From Pyrinomonas methylaliphatogenes (GTDB lineage Bacteria > Acidobacteriota > Blastocatellia > Pyrinomonadales > Pyrinomonadaceae): a DNA stretch of 64,000 nt. A program made the position numbers and the translations under genes. Under the pieces are notes generated by a model that did not search any database, was not told the origin of the DNA, and was given only the letters and a program-made list of their open reading frames with translations. The DNA lies in contig NZ_CBXV010000007.1 in NCBI RefSeq assembly GCF_000820845.2, positions 274,582-338,581 on the forward strand, written 5' to 3'. Numbering within the stretch: the first letter of the stretch is position 1; each line of letters opens with the position of its first letter. Positions 26,192 to 34,198 of this stretch are shown piece by piece.

Positions 26192-27259
26192 ATGTTCAGT
26201 TTCAAGAGGAGCATATCGCGCAAAGGATTGGTCGGTTTGGATATCGGTTCGAGCGCGATCAAAGCGGTCGAGCTACAGGGGCGCGCCAATCAGTTGAGCC
26301 TTGTCAATTTGGGATATGAGCCGCTTCAGCCTGACACGGTCGTTGACGGTCAGATCATGGAGTTGAACGCCGTCTCACAGACCATCGCCAAGCTCTTCGC
26401 TGTCAACCACATCAAAACGGACCGGGTGGTTGCGGGCGTGAGCGGCAGTTCGGTGATCGTCAAGAACATCGTCGTGCCGAAGATGACCGAAGAGGAGCTC
26501 GAAGAATCGATCGACTGGCATGCCGAAGAACACATCCCTTTCGACATCAACGACGTCAGCCTCGATTACCAAGTGGTCGGCGCAGGGGCGGACTCGCTCT
26601 TCGTGCTGATGGCGGCATGCAAGCGCGATTACGTCACAAATCGGCGGCAAGCGATCCAGCTTGCGGGCAAGCAGCCGGTCATCATCGATGTCGATGCGTT
26701 CGCGTTGCAGAACTGCTACGAGTTCAACTATCTGCCTGGTCCGGATCAGACGGTCGCGTTGCTCAACATCGGAGCTTCGACCATGAACATACAGATCGTG
26801 CGTGGCACGCGCAGCGTCTTCACGCGCGACGTCGGGCTCGGCGGCAATCAGTATACGGCGATGTTACAGCGCGATCTGGGTTTGACCTACGATCAAGCTG
26901 AATCGATCAAGCGGGGCAGTCCGCCGCCGGATGGCGTTGATGAGAAGCAGGTGCAGGGCGTGTTCGAACACGTTTCCGACACGCTCGCGCTCGAGGTTCA
27001 GAAGACTTTCGATTTCTATCGCGCGACGGCTGATGAGGGCGCATCTGTCGTGCAGAAGATCCTGCTGGCGGGCGGCGGTTCGAAGCTGAGCGGTTTGCGG
27101 GAGCATTTGGCGAATCGTTTCGGCATCCCCGTTGAGCCGTTCGATCCGTTCCGGCGCATCAAGTTCGACGCGCGACGCTTCGATCCCGATTACATGCGCG
27201 AACTCGTCCCCGAGATGGTCGTCGCCGTCGGTCTGGCGTTGCGTGGAGTGGAGGTTTGA
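26192..27259 (+). CDS. pilM: type IV pilus assembly protein PilM
   Basis: Cytoplasmic actin-like ATPase that links the pilus motor to the inner-membrane PilN/PilO complex. The 355-aa protein has the actin-fold phosphate-1 motif GLDIGSSAIKAVEL, LNIGASTMNIQIV (phosphate 2) and LAGGGSKLSGLREHL (adenosine motif). The frame opens further upstream, but ATG at 26192, preceded by CGAGGAG, gives the typical short N-terminus MFSFKRSISRK. The stop codon is one base before pilN, beginning a compact pilM-N-O-P-Q run under the riboswitch leader. Confidence 0.95.
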   Translation: MFSFKRSISRKGLVGLDIGSSAIKAVELQGRANQLSLVNLGYEPLQPDTVVDGQIMELNAVSQTIAKLFAVNHIKTDRVVAGVSGSSVIVKNIVVPKMTEEELEESIDWHAEEHIPFDINDVSLDYQVVGAGADSLFVLMAACKRDYVTNRRQAIQLAGKQPVIIDVDAFALQNCYEFNYLPGPDQTVALLNIGASTMNIQIVRGTRSVFTRDVGLGGNQYTAMLQRDLGLTYDQAESIKRGSPPPDGVDEKQVQGVFEHVSDTLALEVQKTFDFYRATADEGASVVQKILLAGGGSKLSGLREHLANRFGIPVEPFDPFRRIKFDARRFDPDYMRELVPEMVVAVGLALRGVEV

Positions 27260-27260
27260 G

Positions 27261-27938
27261 ATGATCAGGATCAACCTTTTGAATTCGGTCACCGATCGAC
27301 CGCGGGGCGTTCAAGCCATCGAAACGCGGGTGGCGCAGGGGCCGACGCAAACCTACTTGATGTTGATCGTCATCGGCGCGCTCCTGCTTTTGGGCATGGG
27401 GTTCGATCTCATGAGCGCGCGCGCGCGCCGTGCCGATGCGCAAGCTGAACTCGATCGTCAACGGCAGATCGCCGCTCAGATGGCGAGCATCAAGAAAGAG
27501 CAGGCCGAACTCGAAAAGAAGATCAAGGAGATCGAGGCGCGCATCGAAGCGATCCGGAAATTGCGCGCTTCGCAGCAGGGGCCGGTCGCCGTGCTTTCGG
27601 CCATCAACGAGCGATTGCCGCTTATGGGGGCGTTCCGTCTCGATTCGATCGAGCAGAAGGGCAGCGAACTCGTCATCCGGGGCGATTCGCCAAGCGAAGC
27701 TGCCGTCACGCAGTTCGGGCGCAGCCTCGAATTTTCGGGCGGGCTGTTTAGCAATGTGAACATCGAGACGCAGCGTAAGGCTCTGGAAGTGCCGGCCTCG
27801 ACGAACGGCGCCGGAAAGGTGGTCCAGAAGCCTGAGACCGTCACCTTCACCATCAAGTGTCAGTACACTCCACCGCAAGCTCCGACGGCGAATTCGGCTA
27901 ACAACCAGAGCGCTGCCGGGCAGATCGCGCAGAAGTGA
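27261..27938 (+). CDS. pilN: type IV pilus inner-membrane protein PilN
   Basis: 225-aa bitopic protein. The N-terminal MIRINLLNS is the conserved PilM-binding peptide of PilN; a membrane helix follows (about residues 31-50, LMLIVIGALLLLGMGFDLM), then a coiled coil of Lys/Glu-rich repeats (about 60-105) and a ferredoxin-like periplasmic domain (about 110-200). It pairs with PilO in the alignment complex. It starts one base after pilM ends; the larger open frame upstream lies inside pilM and is not expected to be translated. Confidence 0.93.
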   Translation: MIRINLLNSVTDRPRGVQAIETRVAQGPTQTYLMLIVIGALLLLGMGFDLMSARARRADAQAELDRQRQIAAQMASIKKEQAELEKKIKEIEARIEAIRKLRASQQGPVAVLSAINERLPLMGAFRLDSIEQKGSELVIRGDSPSEAAVTQFGRSLEFSGGLFSNVNIETQRKALEVPASTNGAGKVVQKPETVTFTIKCQYTPPQAPTANSANNQSAAGQIAQK

Positions 27939-27950
27939 GGGGAGGGAGCG

Positions 27951-28583
27951 ATGGGCAGATTCAAGAAGATCCTCTGTGTGCCTTGGTATAAGCAGCTTGT
28001 CATCTTCAGCCTTGTCGCATTGCTCATCTATGGTGCGTTCCGCTACTTCGTCACGCAGAGCACGTGGGACGAGGCGGAGAATTTGCGCGCGCAGGCCGAG
28101 CAGTTGCGACGCGAGAACGCTTTAGCGCAGATCGCTTCGCAACGCATCAACGAATTCCGCGCCGCTTATGCGCGCGCCGAGGCCGATTACGCCGATCTGA
28201 AGGCGTTGCTGCCCGAGCAGCGGGAATTGACCAATGTGTTGGATGGGTTGTTGCGAAACGCGCGCGGGCGTTTGATCGTGCGCCGGTTCACGCCGAAAGA
28301 TGACATCAATCAAGATTTCTATTCGGGCAAACCGATCGAAGTCGAGGTTTCGGGCAGTTACAACAACCTCGGCAATTTCTTCGCCGATATGGCGACCTAT
28401 CATCGAATCGTTTCGATCACGGACTTCCGCATCATGTCTGCCCCTGAGCAGGCGAGCGGACGGACGATCGATGCGCAGTTCTTGTTGACGGCTTACTATG
28501 TCTCCCCCGAGCGTTTGCAGCAAGCCGTCTCCATTCAGAAACAACCGAATCAAACGCCGCCCGCCGCCGCGGGAGCGCGTTAA
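27951..28583 (+). CDS. pilO: type IV pilus inner-membrane protein PilO
   Basis: 210 aa with one N-terminal membrane helix (QLVIFSLVALLIYGAFRYFV), a coiled coil (about residues 40-85) and a PilO-type alpha/beta periplasmic domain (RFTPKDDINQDFYSGKPIEVEVSGSYNNLGNFFADMA...). PilO dimerises with PilN to connect the cytoplasmic motor to PilP and the secretin. It follows pilN by 12 bp with a GGAGGGAG ribosome site. Confidence 0.92.
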   Translation: MGRFKKILCVPWYKQLVIFSLVALLIYGAFRYFVTQSTWDEAENLRAQAEQLRRENALAQIASQRINEFRAAYARAEADYADLKALLPEQRELTNVLDGLLRNARGRLIVRRFTPKDDINQDFYSGKPIEVEVSGSYNNLGNFFADMATYHRIVSITDFRIMSAPEQASGRTIDAQFLLTAYYVSPERLQQAVSIQKQPNQTPPAAAGAR

Positions 28584-28598
28584 CGGAGGGATGAAGTG

Positions 28599-29201
28599 AT
28601 GGGCGATCGGCTCAAGTTTTCTCCGTTCGTGTTGGCGATCTCTCTTGGATTCGCCTGCCTCGCATCGGCACAGCAGGCCAGTTCGGTCTATCGTCCCACC
28701 TCGCGCGATCCGTTCGTCAAATACAAACCGCGCACCGTCGAAGGTCTGATCAAGCGCGCCCCGACCGTCGTCGAACCGCCTGCGTTGCAGGAGCGCATCG
28801 AACAGTACAAGGCGCGCAAACTTGCGGCGATGCAACAGCAGCAGCCGGCGCCGAAACCGACCTCCGCCTTTCTGCTCAGCGAGCTTCAGGTGATCGGCAT
28901 CTTCCGCACTCCGCGCGGTTATGCGGCGATGGTCGAAGCGACGCCCATCAAGCTCTCTTACGTCGTCTACCCCGGAGAGCTCTTCTTCGATGGGCAGCTG
29001 GTCGCGGTCGAAGAGAACCGTTTGATCTTCAGGCGCGAGAAGCGCTGGAGCGATGGCCGGCGCGAATGGGTGGTCGAGATGAAACCCTTGCGTCAACCCG
29101 ATGCGGTCACAGAGGCTTTAACGGCAAGCAAGGCTCAGGCCGAAAAAGAACCGGTCAAGAGCGATGAGGGGAAGGAAGAGAAGAAGTCGCCTTCGAGATA
29201 G
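28599..29201 (+). CDS. pilP: type IV pilus assembly protein PilP-like
   Basis: 200-aa secreted protein with a signal peptide (FVLAISLGFACLASA) and, directly after it, the RDPFVKY segment typical of PilP. The central part (FLLSELQVIGIFR ... AMVEATPIKLSYVVYPGELFFDGQLVAVEENRLIF) forms the HR-like beta-sandwich that contacts PilQ. The C-terminus is a charged low-complexity tail. In proteobacteria PilP is a lipoprotein; here a lipobox cysteine is not evident (LASAQQ). GGAGG at 28585-28589 supports ATG 28599 over GTG 28596. Position between pilO and pilQ is conserved. Confidence 0.87.
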   Translation: MGDRLKFSPFVLAISLGFACLASAQQASSVYRPTSRDPFVKYKPRTVEGLIKRAPTVVEPPALQERIEQYKARKLAAMQQQQPAPKPTSAFLLSELQVIGIFRTPRGYAAMVEATPIKLSYVVYPGELFFDGQLVAVEENRLIFRREKRWSDGRREWVVEMKPLRQPDAVTEALTASKAQAEKEPVKSDEGKEEKKSPSR

Positions 29202-29353
29202 CTGACGAATAAACCTCGTTGTTTTTCCACGCACAGCACTTCGGTCGAATCGATCCGCGCATCGTGCGGCGCGCGCTCAAAGATGGATCGCGCGATTCAA
29301 ACGGGCGTGAGCGCGCGGCGGGTCGTTCGACACGTCGTTGAAGGATGAGACAG

Positions 29354-31138
29354 ATGAACGAGAACAGAACGCAACTTTCGAGTCTGACGCCAAAAGGTCC
29401 GCTCGTCCTTTTGCTGATCTATGCGCTTATCGTCTCCAATGGCGCGCTCTACGCTCAAGTGCGAGTCGAACGCGGCGCGTCGCAAAGCGCGACGCCGCAG
29501 ACGCAAGGGCAGCGTTATGGGCAGCCCGGCTTCGTCGGCGAACCGATCAACCTGAACGTCGTCAATGCCGATATCCGCGATATTTTGAACTACATCACCG
29601 AGCAGTACGGCGTTAACTTCGTCATCGACAAATCAGTCGGCGCGGTACCCGTGACGGTCAATGTCACCGACGTTCCGTGGAACATCGCGCTCGATGCCAT
29701 CTTGCGCGCCAATCGGTTGGGGATCGAGATCAACGGCAACATCCTGCGCGTCGCCACGCAAGAGACGCTCGCGGCAGAAGCCGCGACGCAGGAGAAGATA
29801 CGCGAGGCGCAGTTGGACGCCGCTCCGCTCGTCACTGAATTCATCCGGTTGAACTATGCGCGCGCCGTCGGCACGCTCGGCCAAGCGGCGGGGGCGGCTG
29901 GCGGTTTCGTCGGAGGCAGCGTTTCCGGCCCATCCTTTAGCGGCGCCGGCGGGGCCGATCAGGGCATCCTGCCGATCATCCAACGCCGTTTGTCGCGCCG
30001 TGGCAGCATCGAGGTCGATGGGCGCAGCAATACGTTGATCGTCACCGACGTCAAAGAGAACATCGAGGCGATTCGCCAGTTGGTCTCATTGCTGGACCAG
30101 CCCGAGCCGCAGGTCGAAATCGAAGTGCGGATCGTGATCGCGAGCCGGAACTTCAGCCGCGACTTGGGCGTGCAATTGGCGGCTGTCGCTCTTAACAACA
30201 GCCGCGGTGCGGGAGGATCGTTTAGCACTTTGCCCGCCCCGCAAAGCAGCCAAGGCGGACAGACGGGGAACCAGGCGCAGCTCAATCGGTTCGGCATCCC
30301 GAGCGGCATCGGACCTCAGCCCGCCAACTCGCTCGGCGCGCTCGGCGCCAGCACCGTCATCGGGTTGACCACAGGGGCGATCGGGACGGCGCAGATCACG
30401 GCGCTGCTTACCGCTGCCGAGCAGAAGGGACAGGCGAAGATCGTCGCGACGCCGCGTGTTACGACGCTCAACAACCGACCGGCCCAGATCGAAAGCGGTT
30501 CGCAGATCCCAGTCGTCACGCCGCAAGGCGGCGCAGCCATCGGCGGCGCGCTCGTCTTCACGACGACCTTCGTCTCCGTCCCGCTGCGTCTATCCGTCAC
30601 GCCGCAGATCACCGACGCGGGAACGGTCGTCTTGCGCATCGTCGCCGAAAAGAACAGCGTCAACTTGACGTTCACGAACGCCACGGGGACGCCCGGCATA
30701 GATACGCAGCGGATGCAGACGGAAGTGCTCGTGCCTGATGGCGGGACGACCGTCGTCGGCGGCGTGCTCGATGATACGGAGACCGAAAACCAGTCGCGCA
30801 CGCCGGGGCTTTCGAGCATCCCCGTGCTCGGCAATCTCTTCAAGCGGCGCGCGACGACGCGCACGACGAACGAGATCCTCTTCTTCATCACGCCGCGCAT
30901 CTATCGGCCGGACTATCAGGGGCGCCCGATGGCCGTGCAACCTGCGACTGGCACTCGTTCGGTGACGATCCCGCAACCGGTGCCGCTCGGCAATCCGCCG
31001 ACCAATACGCCGGTTCCGACGGCACAGCCGAGCCTGCCGACGCCGGGCGTGCCGCAATTGGTGTTGCCTGTGCCGACTGGACCAGTCGAAGCGCAACCGA
31101 CGGCCCGTCCCGAGTCGAGCACATCGCCGCGGCCATAG
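29354..31138 (+). CDS. pilQ: type IV pilus secretin PilQ
   Basis: Outer-membrane secretin through which the pilus passes. From ATG 29354 (9 nt after GAAGG) the protein is 594 aa: signal peptide, STN/N0 domain (residues about 55-130, PINLNVVNADIRDILNYITEQYGVNFVID), N1-type region with EFIRLNYA and RRGSIEVDGRSNTLIVTD, a Gly/Ser/Gln-rich loop, then the secretin core with the conserved VPDGGTTVVGGVL and LPVLGNLFKRR-type motif (SIPVLGNLFKRRATTRTTNEILFFITPRI). The C-terminus is a Pro/Thr-rich tail. No AMIN peptidoglycan-binding domain precedes it. Confidence 0.95.
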   Translation: MNENRTQLSSLTPKGPLVLLLIYALIVSNGALYAQVRVERGASQSATPQTQGQRYGQPGFVGEPINLNVVNADIRDILNYITEQYGVNFVIDKSVGAVPVTVNVTDVPWNIALDAILRANRLGIEINGNILRVATQETLAAEAATQEKIREAQLDAAPLVTEFIRLNYARAVGTLGQAAGAAGGFVGGSVSGPSFSGAGGADQGILPIIQRRLSRRGSIEVDGRSNTLIVTDVKENIEAIRQLVSLLDQPEPQVEIEVRIVIASRNFSRDLGVQLAAVALNNSRGAGGSFSTLPAPQSSQGGQTGNQAQLNRFGIPSGIGPQPANSLGALGASTVIGLTTGAIGTAQITALLTAAEQKGQAKIVATPRVTTLNNRPAQIESGSQIPVVTPQGGAAIGGALVFTTTFVSVPLRLSVTPQITDAGTVVLRIVAEKNSVNLTFTNATGTPGIDTQRMQTEVLVPDGGTTVVGGVLDDTETENQSRTPGLSSIPVLGNLFKRRATTRTTNEILFFITPRIYRPDYQGRPMAVQPATGTRSVTIPQPVPLGNPPTNTPVPTAQPSLPTPGVPQLVLPVPTGPVEAQPTARPESSTSPRP

Positions 31139-31147
31139 CTCGTGACC

Positions 31148-31182
31148 GAGGGAGACTTTGATGAAGATTCAAGGTCTCCCTC
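31148..31182 (+). terminator. hairpin between pilQ and the roadblock gene
   Basis: A perfect 9-bp stem GAGGGAGAC/GTCTCCCTC with additional TTGA/TCAA pairing inside, 9 bp after pilQ. No T-run follows, so it may be an mRNA-stability or partial attenuation element and not a full terminator. Confidence 0.5.
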
Positions 31183-31209
31183 ATCGATTCCGTTGATTGG
31201 GGGAAGACG

Positions 31210-31575
31210 ATGTTCAAAGAGAAACTGAGCGAGATCATCGAGCGAACGGATGGCGCGCTCGCCGCCGTCATCATGGGGACGGATGGGATAGAAGTCGAAA
31301 AAGTCCTGCGCCCCGAAGGGCGGGAGCTCAATCTCGATGTCGCCGCTGCAACCTTCACCTCGCTTGTGCGTAGCGCACAGGTGATCGGTCGTGAGATCAA
31401 CTTGGGCCAGGAGCGAGAACTGCTCGTCGCCTTCGATCATGTGACGATCTGCGCGCGTTTGCTCAGTCGCGATTACTTCGTGATGCTCGCCGTCGCGCCC
31501 GATGGCAATCTCGGTCGCGGTCGTTTCGAGCTGCGCAAAGCGGAACTCGAATTGGCTCACGAGTTCGCTCTCTGA
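31210..31575 (+). CDS. roadblock/LC7-domain (MglB-like) protein
   Basis: 121-aa single-domain protein. The pattern ALAAVIMGTDGIEVEKV ... TSLVRSAQVIGREINLGQERELLVAFDHVTICARLLSRDYFVMLAVAPDGNLGRGRFELRK is a roadblock fold. MglB-type roadblock proteins are GTPase activators for the Ras-like MglA that sets cell polarity and type IV pilus switching in Myxococcus and Thermus. Its place 72 bp after pilQ supports a pilus-linked polarity role, but no MglA gene is in the window. The ribosome site is GGGGGAAG before the ATG. Confidence 0.82.
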   Translation: MFKEKLSEIIERTDGALAAVIMGTDGIEVEKVLRPEGRELNLDVAAATFTSLVRSAQVIGREINLGQERELLVAFDHVTICARLLSRDYFVMLAVAPDGNLGRGRFELRKAELELAHEFAL

Positions 31576-31604
31576 GAAATCGGCACCATCCCCTCCTCCT
31601 TCGG

Positions 31605-31638
31605 ACCGGGGCCTCACTCGCATGATGAGCGCCCCGGT
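31605..31638 (+). terminator. probable terminator after the pil operon
   Basis: Stem ACCGGGGC/GCCCCGGT (8 bp) with inner CTCA/TGAG pairing, 30 bp after the roadblock gene. The following sequence TCTCATT is only weakly T-rich. Confidence 0.45.
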
Positions 31639-31850
31639 TCTCATTAGGACAGGGTTCTGCGCTGAAAGGCCTGTGCTTGTAGAGCCAGCCATCAGATCTC
31701 GGGGCGAGAATTGAAGTGGGAAGCGCTTGGCATCGATTGTTACATTCGGTGACATCGTGAACGCTTCGCCGTCACCGAAGATCCTTCTGGACTATGGAAA
31801 TTTGTGGCGAAGCGAAGCGATGGGGCCTTTGGGGGCGATAGGGCGATGAG

Positions 31851-31866
31851 TGGAACATTACTTGCT
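31851..31866 (+). promoter_or_regulatory. sigma-54 (RpoN) promoter of the minor pilin operon
   Basis: TGGAACATTACTTGCT matches the -24/-12 consensus (TGGCACG-N4-TTGCW) at the invariant GG and GC with exactly the required 10-nt spacing, and differs at two less critical bases. Transcription would start near 31877, giving a leader of about 50 nt before the first minor pilin gene. rpoN is encoded in the same window at 11092. Confidence 0.75.
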
Positions 31867-31928
31867 TAAGCTTCAAGGGCGCGCTGCAACGGAAGCGCTC
31901 ATGAGTCTTTAAGGAGCCTGTCGCAAAA

Positions 31929-32534
31929 GTGCTGGGAACCAAGACGGATCGATCGCAGGAAGGTTTGTCGGTTGTAGAGCTTTTGGTCGTCATCGCAGTC
32001 ATAGCGATCATCGGCTCGATAGCTTTGCCACAAATCATCTCCGCCCGCAGGATACTACGCTTTGGCGGCGTGACGCGCGAGGTGCTCACGCAACTTCGTT
32101 ACGCGCGCCAGCAAGCGATGTCCACACGGCTAGCGCATACTTTCCGTTACGATGATGCAAAAAAGCAGATAGTCATCATCAATAATGGCGAGACCGGTGT
32201 CGGGAACAGTCAGCCAGATCAGATAGTACGCACCGTGTCATTAGCTGGCGCTGGATTAGATGCTTTTGAGATCGTGTACGGCGCTTTGCCGGGGGCGCCA
32301 ACCTCCCTGGATGACGGGACGACTCTAACGCCTCTTACGAACAATCAAGTGAACATCATCTTTCAACCCGATGGATCGGTCCTCAACTCTTCGCAAATCC
32401 CTGTAAACTACGCGCTCTTCTTCTATGGCCAGAGTTATCCGAAGGAGACCGCCGTGGCCATCTCCGTATTGGGTGCTGCTGGGCGAGTCAAGGTGTGGAG
32501 GTATGACCGCAATGCGAACAAGTATGCGGAATGA
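31929..32534 (+). CDS. minor pilin, GspH/FimT-like
   Basis: 201-aa prepilin. The N-terminus has a basic leader and the class III cleavage motif EG-LSVVE followed by a hydrophobic helix (LLVVIAVIAIIGSIALPQI); Leu replaces the usual Phe at +1 and the Glu at +5 is conserved. The pattern after the helix, including QLRYARQQAMSTRLAHTFRYD, is typical of GspH/FimT pseudopilins that prime pilus assembly or bind DNA. It starts at GTG 31929 with AAGGAG 11 nt upstream, downstream of the sigma-54 site, and overlaps the pilV-like gene. Confidence 0.85.
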   Translation: MLGTKTDRSQEGLSVVELLVVIAVIAIIGSIALPQIISARRILRFGGVTREVLTQLRYARQQAMSTRLAHTFRYDDAKKQIVIINNGETGVGNSQPDQIVRTVSLAGAGLDAFEIVYGALPGAPTSLDDGTTLTPLTNNQVNIIFQPDGSVLNSSQIPVNYALFFYGQSYPKETAVAISVLGAAGRVKVWRYDRNANKYAE

Positions 32535-33054
32535 GCGTCGCGGGTCGGGCGAAGCTGGATTCACGTTGGTTGAGATCGTCGTGGCGATGACGGTTCTGCT
32601 AATCGGATTGATCGGCGTCGCAGCAGCCATCACATATGCGCTAGCGGCCAATAACATGAGCCGCAATGTGACGACCGGCAAGTTGATGGTCACATCGATG
32701 CTCGAACAGGTCGAAACTTTGCGCAATACGCAGCAGTTGACCTTCGGTCAGATCGCTAACATAGGTCAAGTCGATAGCACAGGCGCGACCCGCCCCTTCG
32801 CCGGTTTCCCGAATGATTTCCGCCCCGTCTCGACCAATCCAGGGCCGGACGGCATATTCGGCACCGCGGATGATCCGACCGATCAAGCGAACGTCATCCC
32901 AAACTATTTCCGGCGCATCGTCATCACTCAGCTCAGTCCGAATCTGAAGAGGATTCAAGTGACGCTTCGTTTCCCGGGGAATAACGGACAGATTCAGGAG
33001 CTTACTGGAATCAGCTATCTGAACAACGACGCGCGCAGCAATTACCGTAGATGA
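32512..33054 (+). CDS. minor pilin, PilV-like
   Basis: About 180 aa. It has a cleavage motif EAG-FTLVE with glutamate at +5 and a long hydrophobic helix (IVVAMTVLLIGLIGVAAAITYAL), characteristic of PilV/GspI-type pilins, and then a beta-rich domain (PDGIFGTADDP, LKRIQVTLRF). ATG codons at 32503, 32512 and 32524 are all possible; 32512 is best spaced from GGAGG at 32497. It overlaps the 3' end of the GspH-like gene. The acidic GPDGIFGTADDP segment resembles a calcium-type loop, which recurs in the next pilin region and is only suggestive. Confidence 0.83.
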   Translation: MRTSMRNERRGSGEAGFTLVEIVVAMTVLLIGLIGVAAAITYALAANNMSRNVTTGKLMVTSMLEQVETLRNTQQLTFGQIANIGQVDSTGATRPFAGFPNDFRPVSTNPGPDGIFGTADDPTDQANVIPNYFRRIVITQLSPNLKRIQVTLRFPGNNGQIQELTGISYLNNDARSNYRR

Positions 33055-33103
33055 GCTCGCGACCGACCTCTGGACCCATATCGCAAGCGAGGTGAGAGGG
33101 AAG

Positions 33104-34171
33104 ATGAAAAAGATTGGCGAAGAATCAGGTTTTTCGATCATCGAGTTGATGGTCGCGATGGCCGTGATGCTCATCATCATGGTTCCGATCTTCACCCTGT
33201 CAAGGGACGCTTTGCGCACGAGCGCGACCGCGTTCGAGTTGGCTGATGCCCAGCAGAACATGCGCACGGCGCAAGAGTACATCAACCGCGATCTGATCGT
33301 CGCCGGCGATGGTTTAAGATCGGTCGGCAATATCATGCTGCCGGTAGCGTTCGTCCAGAAGTATCTCGTGCGCGCGCCACAGACCGGTGGAAGCAGTCTT
33401 GCCGCTCTTTCAATCATTACGCCTGACGATGATGGGTCGTCTACGAGCACGCCTCCTGGCGTTCTGCCCGGCACGGATCGAATCACGATCCTTTCGATCG
33501 ATCCGAGTTTCACGCCGATCTCGCTCCCCTCAGGGGCGATCGTCCCAGCCGGTGCCAATGTGAGCGTCACGACTGCAGATGTCAGTCGCTTCCAAGTCGG
33601 CGAAATCTATTTCATCACCTCGCAGTATGGTGCGACGTTCGGCGCGATCACGAATATTTCGAGTCCAAGCAGCCAGCCTAACCTCATCTTCTCTAATAGC
33701 GATCCATATCAACTGAATGATCCGGGGAATAACGGCGCGATCGCCCAAGTAGCATATGGGCCGAGCGGTCCGGGCAAAGGCAATAAATCGGTCCCAGCGA
33801 CGCTCATGCGCGTGCGGATCATCAATTATTTTGTGAACGATAAAGGGCAGTTGATTCGCCGGGTCTTCGGCGTGCCGCGACCCGTGGCGACCGATAGCGG
33901 CTTCGGCTATGCCGATAGCGTAATCGCAGAGAACGTCACGAACCTGCAATTCCGGTATCAGCTCAATAAGACGGATAACAGTGGGAACTTGCTTCCACCC
34001 AGTTCTCAAGTCGCTGTTTCCGATCAACCCTCTATCCGGCAGATCGAGGTTACCGTGAGAACGCGCACGCAACGCGCGGTCCAAGTGAATAACGGCATGC
34101 GTCCAGAACTGAGCGCAACGACTTGGACCAGCGTGCGCAATATGCAATTCCGGCAGGCTTTACAGCCATAG
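33104..34171 (+). CDS. minor pilin, PilW-like
   Basis: 355 aa with leader MKKIGEESG-FSIIE (cleavage after Gly, Glu at +5) and hydrophobic helix (LMVAMAVMLIIMVPIFTL), followed by a large extracellular domain. Order after PilV and before PilX, plus the length, fits PilW/GspJ-type minor pilins that form the pilus tip complex. GAGAGGG precedes ATG 33104; an in-frame GTG at 33092 is less likely. Internal segments such as DDGSSTSTPPGVLPGTDRITILSID suggest exposed low-complexity loops. Confidence 0.82.
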   Translation: MKKIGEESGFSIIELMVAMAVMLIIMVPIFTLSRDALRTSATAFELADAQQNMRTAQEYINRDLIVAGDGLRSVGNIMLPVAFVQKYLVRAPQTGGSSLAALSIITPDDDGSSTSTPPGVLPGTDRITILSIDPSFTPISLPSGAIVPAGANVSVTTADVSRFQVGEIYFITSQYGATFGAITNISSPSSQPNLIFSNSDPYQLNDPGNNGAIAQVAYGPSGPGKGNKSVPATLMRVRIINYFVNDKGQLIRRVFGVPRPVATDSGFGYADSVIAENVTNLQFRYQLNKTDNSGNLLPPSSQVAVSDQPSIRQIEVTVRTRTQRAVQVNNGMRPELSATTWTSVRNMQFRQALQP

Positions 34172-34198
34172 AAGAGCGATCGTGGAGGGATGGGATTT

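Larger units (their letters stand above)
31576..31928 (+). other. 353-bp intergenic region between pil operon and minor pilin genes
   Basis: No gene is seen. It holds the hairpin at 31605-31638 and a near-consensus sigma-54 promoter at 31851-31866; activator binding sites would be expected between them but cannot be assigned by eye. Confidence 0.6.
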
